NCBI RefSeq assembly: GCF_010730355.1
Contig: NZ_AP022576.1
Coordinates: 3,596,001-3,660,000, forward strand
Length of the DNA: 64,000 bases
Direction: 5' to 3'
Origin: Mycobacterium florentinum
Lineage (GTDB): Bacteria; Actinomycetota; Actinomycetes; Mycobacteriales; Mycobacteriaceae
Positions 61,448 through 64,000 of this stretch are shown here, in pieces. Below the pieces are notes generated by a model. It saw nothing but the letters and a program-made list of their open reading frames with translations. It searched no databases and was not told the DNA's origin. The stretch's first letter is position 1; every line of letters starts with the position of its first letter. The translations under genes were made by a program, and so were the position numbers.

Positions 61448-62248
61448 TCATAGCGGCCGCCGAATCGCGACGTAACTGCCCAGCCGGCTGATCCGCACCG
61501 AGGCACCCGAATACGGTGCCTCGACGACGAGGTTGTCGCCGATCGCCATCTGCACGTGCCCCGTGTGCGGAAAGACCAGATCGCCGGGCCTCACTTGCGA
61601 ACGGGGCACTGGAATTCCGTCGTTGATCTGCTGGTACGTGGTGCGGTCCAGATGAATACCTGCCTGCGCATACGACCACTGAACCAGTCCCGAGCAGTCG
61701 AACTGATCGGGGCCGGTCGCACCCCACACATAGGGGCGGCCCAGTCGAGATAGCGCCGCGCGCACCGCAATTCCGGCGCGACTGCTCGGCGCGGGCAGCC
61801 GCAGTCCGCGATGGTGCAGTATGCGGTAGCGCAGTGCCCGCAGCGCCGCCGAATGCCGTCGGGCGCGCAACCGGGCGGTCAATACGTGTGCCCGCTGCGC
61901 GCGAAGCCTCGCGGCCCGACGGCGCATGGCCTCGCGCTGGGCCATTGGCGTGATCGGGGTGGCGGCGGCATCGGCACGGGCCTCGTCGAGAACGTTCTTG
62001 GTCAGCGCACGGGCCTGCGCCCGGTCGCGGTGAGCGCCGGCGATGACGCCCGCGGCCGCGGCGTCCGTGCGGGCCGCCGCGCGCAGCAGTTGGTGGCTGC
62101 GGCTCACTGCGGACCGGTAATTATCTTGTTCCACAATGCTATTCAGCGTCAGGGTCGGCACGACAGGTGCATCCAGCGGCGGCGGCCGAGTAGCCCCGGC
62201 GAACAACTGATGCGCGCGGCTCAACGCCTCGATATCGCTTTCGGTCAT
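61448..62248 (-). CDS. NlpC/P60 peptidoglycan endopeptidase (Rv0024-like)
   Basis: This 266-residue protein has an Arg/Ala-rich helical N-terminal region (1 to about 155) and a C-terminal NlpC/P60 domain: RLGRPYVWGATGPDQFDCSGLVQWSY (catalytic Cys185), HTGHVQMAIGD (catalytic His231) and a final EAPYSGASVRI stretch. It would cleave peptide stems of peptidoglycan. No signal peptide is visible, so export may depend on a type VII route or a partner. ATG 62248 overlaps the stop of the XRE regulator (ATGA). Confidence 0.9.
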   Translation of the reverse strand: MTESDIEALSRAHQLFAGATRPPPLDAPVVPTLTLNSIVEQDNYRSAVSRSHQLLRAAARTDAAAAGVIAGAHRDRAQARALTKNVLDEARADAAATPITPMAQREAMRRRAARLRAQRAHVLTARLRARRHSAALRALRYRILHHRGLRLPAPSSRAGIAVRAALSRLGRPYVWGATGPDQFDCSGLVQWSYAQAGIHLDRTTYQQINDGIPVPRSQVRPGDLVFPHTGHVQMAIGDNLVVEAPYSGASVRISRLGSYVAIRRPL

Positions 62249-63033
62249 CGGTCCCCCTCGCCGTCACCCTGGTCGGTGCCGTCTTGACGCGCCGACCCCA
62301 CCGCGTCGGTGAACGCGCGAACGCGGGGGAGTACCCCGGCCGGGATCACCCCGCGATTGCGGATGTCCCACATCTCGTCACTGCTCACCCCGAGCAGCGC
62401 GGCGATGATCGCGTCCGGCAGTGACGACTGCGCGCAGGCCCGGTCGAACCGCGCGCTCAAACTGGTCGGCATCCGCTTCAGCAGCGCGCTGCGCGTTTCC
62501 TCGAGGGCTTGCAGATGCTCCATCAGCCGGTCGGTGGAGTCCGCGCCGGCGTTCACGGCCACCCGCCATGAGCTGGCGGCGAGCATCTCGGCCTTCACGC
62601 ACTGCGCGATCACAGAGAGAATATACGTCTCATATTCGTTTGATGTCGTCGCCGGCAGTCGATCGATGACGGATTTGAGCGCATCGAGCTGGGCTTCGGC
62701 ATAGCCTTCCAGCACTTCGGTGTCGCTGTGGCGGTCGACAACCACCGCTCCGGCCCGCGGCTGAGACATGGTTTCGGGGTGCTGCGCGGCGATCAATCGG
62801 GCCAGCTCGGCATCCGGATCGGCGGCCACCAACAATCGCGAATACGTGCCGGGCGGCAGGCCCAGGCCGTTTTCAACCTTCTGAACTGTGCTTTTGTGGG
62901 CCTTGCGGGCGCCGCGCTCCAGATAGCTCAATCCCATGATGCTGACGCCGGTCGCGGCAGCAAGCTCCGCTAGGGACCAGTCGCGCGACTCGCGCAGCGC
63001 CCGGATAGCCGCACCTGCCGATTCACGGCTCAC
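62245..63033 (-). CDS. XRE-family regulator (Rv0023-like)
   Basis: This 262-residue protein has an N-terminal helix-turn-helix (AIRALRESRDWSLAELAAATGVSIMGLSYLERGARKAHKSTVQKVENGL, about 10-58) and a long helical C-terminal region of unknown fold (about 100-240), with a second HTH-like stretch near ALLGVSSDEMWDIRNRG. It heads the minus-strand ESX-associated cluster and is divergent from whiB5; the 144 bp between them hold two direct repeats. It is a likely master regulator of this cluster. Confidence 0.9.
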   Translation of the reverse strand: MSRESAGAAIRALRESRDWSLAELAAATGVSIMGLSYLERGARKAHKSTVQKVENGLGLPPGTYSRLLVAADPDAELARLIAAQHPETMSQPRAGAVVVDRHSDTEVLEGYAEAQLDALKSVIDRLPATTSNEYETYILSVIAQCVKAEMLAASSWRVAVNAGADSTDRLMEHLQALEETRSALLKRMPTSLSARFDRACAQSSLPDAIIAALLGVSSDEMWDIRNRGVIPAGVLPRVRAFTDAVGSARQDGTDQGDGEGDR

Positions 63034-63087
63034 CCGCTGGCTCCGGCCATAAGCCGGATGTTACACAGCCGGACCGCTATCGCTATG

Positions 63088-63156
63088 TATATACGTTTTT
63101 ATCACGTTTCTCTTGCGCGGACCTCGCAGTTGTGTATACGCTTTTGTCTACGTTTC
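63088..63156. promoter_or_regulatory. Pair of direct repeats in the whiB5/XRE divergent promoter
   Basis: TATATACGTTTTTATCACGTTTC (63088-63110, one base short of copy 2) and a second copy at 63133-63156 share TATACG-YTTTT-RTC-ACGTTTC and are 45 bp apart. The segment is far more AT-rich than its surroundings. It lies between the XRE start (63033) and the whiB5 start (63178), so a regulator bound here could control both directions. Confidence 0.6.
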
Positions 63157-63177
63157 ATTCCGAGCAAGGAGACTGAT

Positions 63178-63594
63178 ATGGGCCACCCCTGCGCAACCGA
63201 CCCGGAACTGTGGTTCGGCTACCCCGATGACGACAGTGGTGACGGCGCGGCCAAGGCGCGTGCCTATGAGCGGTCGGCCACCGAGGCGCGGATCCAGTGC
63301 CTGCGTCGCTGCCCGTTGGCACAGCAACGGCGGTGCGCTCAGTACGCCATCGCGCATCGGGAGGAGTACGGCGTGTGGGCCGGCGTCAAACTTCCCGGAG
63401 GCCAGTACCGAAAGCGCGACCAGCTGGCTGACGCCCACGACATCCTGCGGCGCATTGCCGACGGCGAGATCAACTCCCGTCAGCTGCCCGAGAACGCGGC
63501 GTTGCTGGCACGCAGCCAGCACCAGAGCATCCCGATGCCCGCCGTGGTGCTGCACCTCCCGATCGCACAGGTGGGTCCGCGTTCAGCCGCCTGA
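63178..63594 (+). CDS. whiB5: WhiB-family iron-sulfur regulator, WhiB5
   Basis: This 138-residue protein has iron-sulfur ligands Cys5, Cys41, Cys45 and Cys53, giving C-x3-C-x7-C instead of the usual C-x2-C-x5-C, the arrangement I recall for WhiB5. The conserved turn is GVWAGVKLPGG (canonical GVWGG), followed by basic residues for DNA binding. ATG 63178 has AAGGAG upstream; earlier in-frame starts lie in the promoter. It is divergent from the Rv0023-like regulator exactly as Rv0022c is from Rv0023. It probably senses redox or NO state for the ESX-associated cluster. Confidence 0.93.
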   Translation: MGHPCATDPELWFGYPDDDSGDGAAKARAYERSATEARIQCLRRCPLAQQRRCAQYAIAHREEYGVWAGVKLPGGQYRKRDQLADAHDILRRIADGEINSRQLPENAALLARSQHQSIPMPAVVLHLPIAQVGPRSAA

Positions 63595-63768
63595 CCCGTG
63601 CGCCGCGCCTCGTGAACGTTTGTCAACCCAAACGACGAAGTATTCGACCGCGCCGGAACATCCGGCCGTCGACCCCGCGGTGGCCATGCAGGTACTGCGG
63701 CCGCCGGGCGGGTAAACCGTCGGCCCCGGGTACGGTCGCCGTATCACGCCCGCAACGAAGGGTGCACG

Positions 63769-64000
63769 GTGAGCAATCTCGAGACCGCGCCGGCCGAAGT
63801 CGCCTGCGGCGCTTCGCGGGTTGCGGGGACCGAGGTGCTGCACCCGCGAGAGGTACCGCTGGGTGGTCCGCGCGCCATCCGGGTGCAACGCACTCTTCCG
63901 CAACGGCAGCGCTCGTTGATCGGAGCGTGGTGCTTCATCGACCACTACGGCCCCGTCAAAGCGCGTATGGATGTTCCCCCTCATCCGCATACGGGACTAC
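63769..64000 (+). CDS. Pirin-family protein, 5' part only
   Basis: The first 77 codons, from GTG 63769 (GAAGGG upstream), are visible: VSNLETAPAEVACGASRVAG, then LPQRQRSLIGAWCFIDHYGP and MDVPPHPHTGL. The FxDHYGP and PPHPHxG segments are the metal-binding start of pirin cupin domains. Pirins can be quercetinases or regulators of metabolism. The frame is open at the window end. A 175-bp gap to whiB5 holds no gene. Confidence 0.85.
   Translation, partial: MSNLETAPAEVACGASRVAGTEVLHPREVPLGGPRAIRVQRTLPQRQRSLIGAWCFIDHYGPVKARMDVPPHPHTGL

Overview
The window is high-GC actinobacterial DNA. PE and PPE proteins, a type VII (ESX) ATPase, WhiB5, F420-type oxidoreductases, PonA1, Ino1 and a DnaB carrying a P-loop intein point to a Mycobacterium, probably a slow-growing non-tuberculous species. 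Compared with M. tuberculosis H37Rv gene order (recalled from memory, not searched), the window runs backwards through roughly Rv0058 to Rv0022c. The backbone, left to right, is dnaB, rplI, rpsR, ssb, rpsF, then Rv0052-, Rv0051-, ponA1-, Rv0049-, Rv0048c-, Rv0047c-, ino1-, Rv0045c- to Rv0042c-, leuS-, mtc28-, Rv0039c- to Rv0036c-like genes, and finally Rv0030- to Rv0022c-like genes.

Four blocks interrupt this backbone. (1) 4.4-17.65 kb, between rpsF and the Rv0052-like gene, holds a complete carbon-phosphorus lyase island: phnD-phnC-phnE-phnF-phnG-phnH-phnI-phnJK(fused)-phnL-phnM-HD protein, all on the minus strand and mostly with overlapping start and stop codons. A LysR gene lies upstream, and broken genes lie at both edges (a truncated PPE on the left; flavin monooxygenase and Ddn-type fragments on the right). 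PhnCDE would import phosphonates, PhnG-PhnM would attach them to ribose and cleave the C-P bond, and PhnF is the likely repressor. (2) 26.0-30.3 kb, between ino1 and the Rv0045c-like hydrolase, holds a coupled set of F420-type oxidoreductase, sulfotransferase, TIM-barrel protein and DUF1214 protein. (3) 33.0-35.6 kb holds an amino-acid type ABC transporter whose binding protein and permease are fused. (4) 45.4-56.6 kb holds PPE, PE, EccC, EccB, an EspL/YbaB-like protein, a large membrane patatin and a 38-residue membrane peptide. It abuts the ESX-flavoured Rv0030 to Rv0023 homologues and whiB5 (56.6-63.6 kb). No esxA/esxB, eccD, eccE, mycP or eccA is visible, so this looks like an orphan or partial ESX system controlled from the divergent whiB5/Rv0023-like promoter. 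It is the strongest candidate for an under-described system here.

I found no rRNA, tRNA, CRISPR array or intact insertion sequence. A pirin-family gene runs off the right end, and dnaB runs off the left end.
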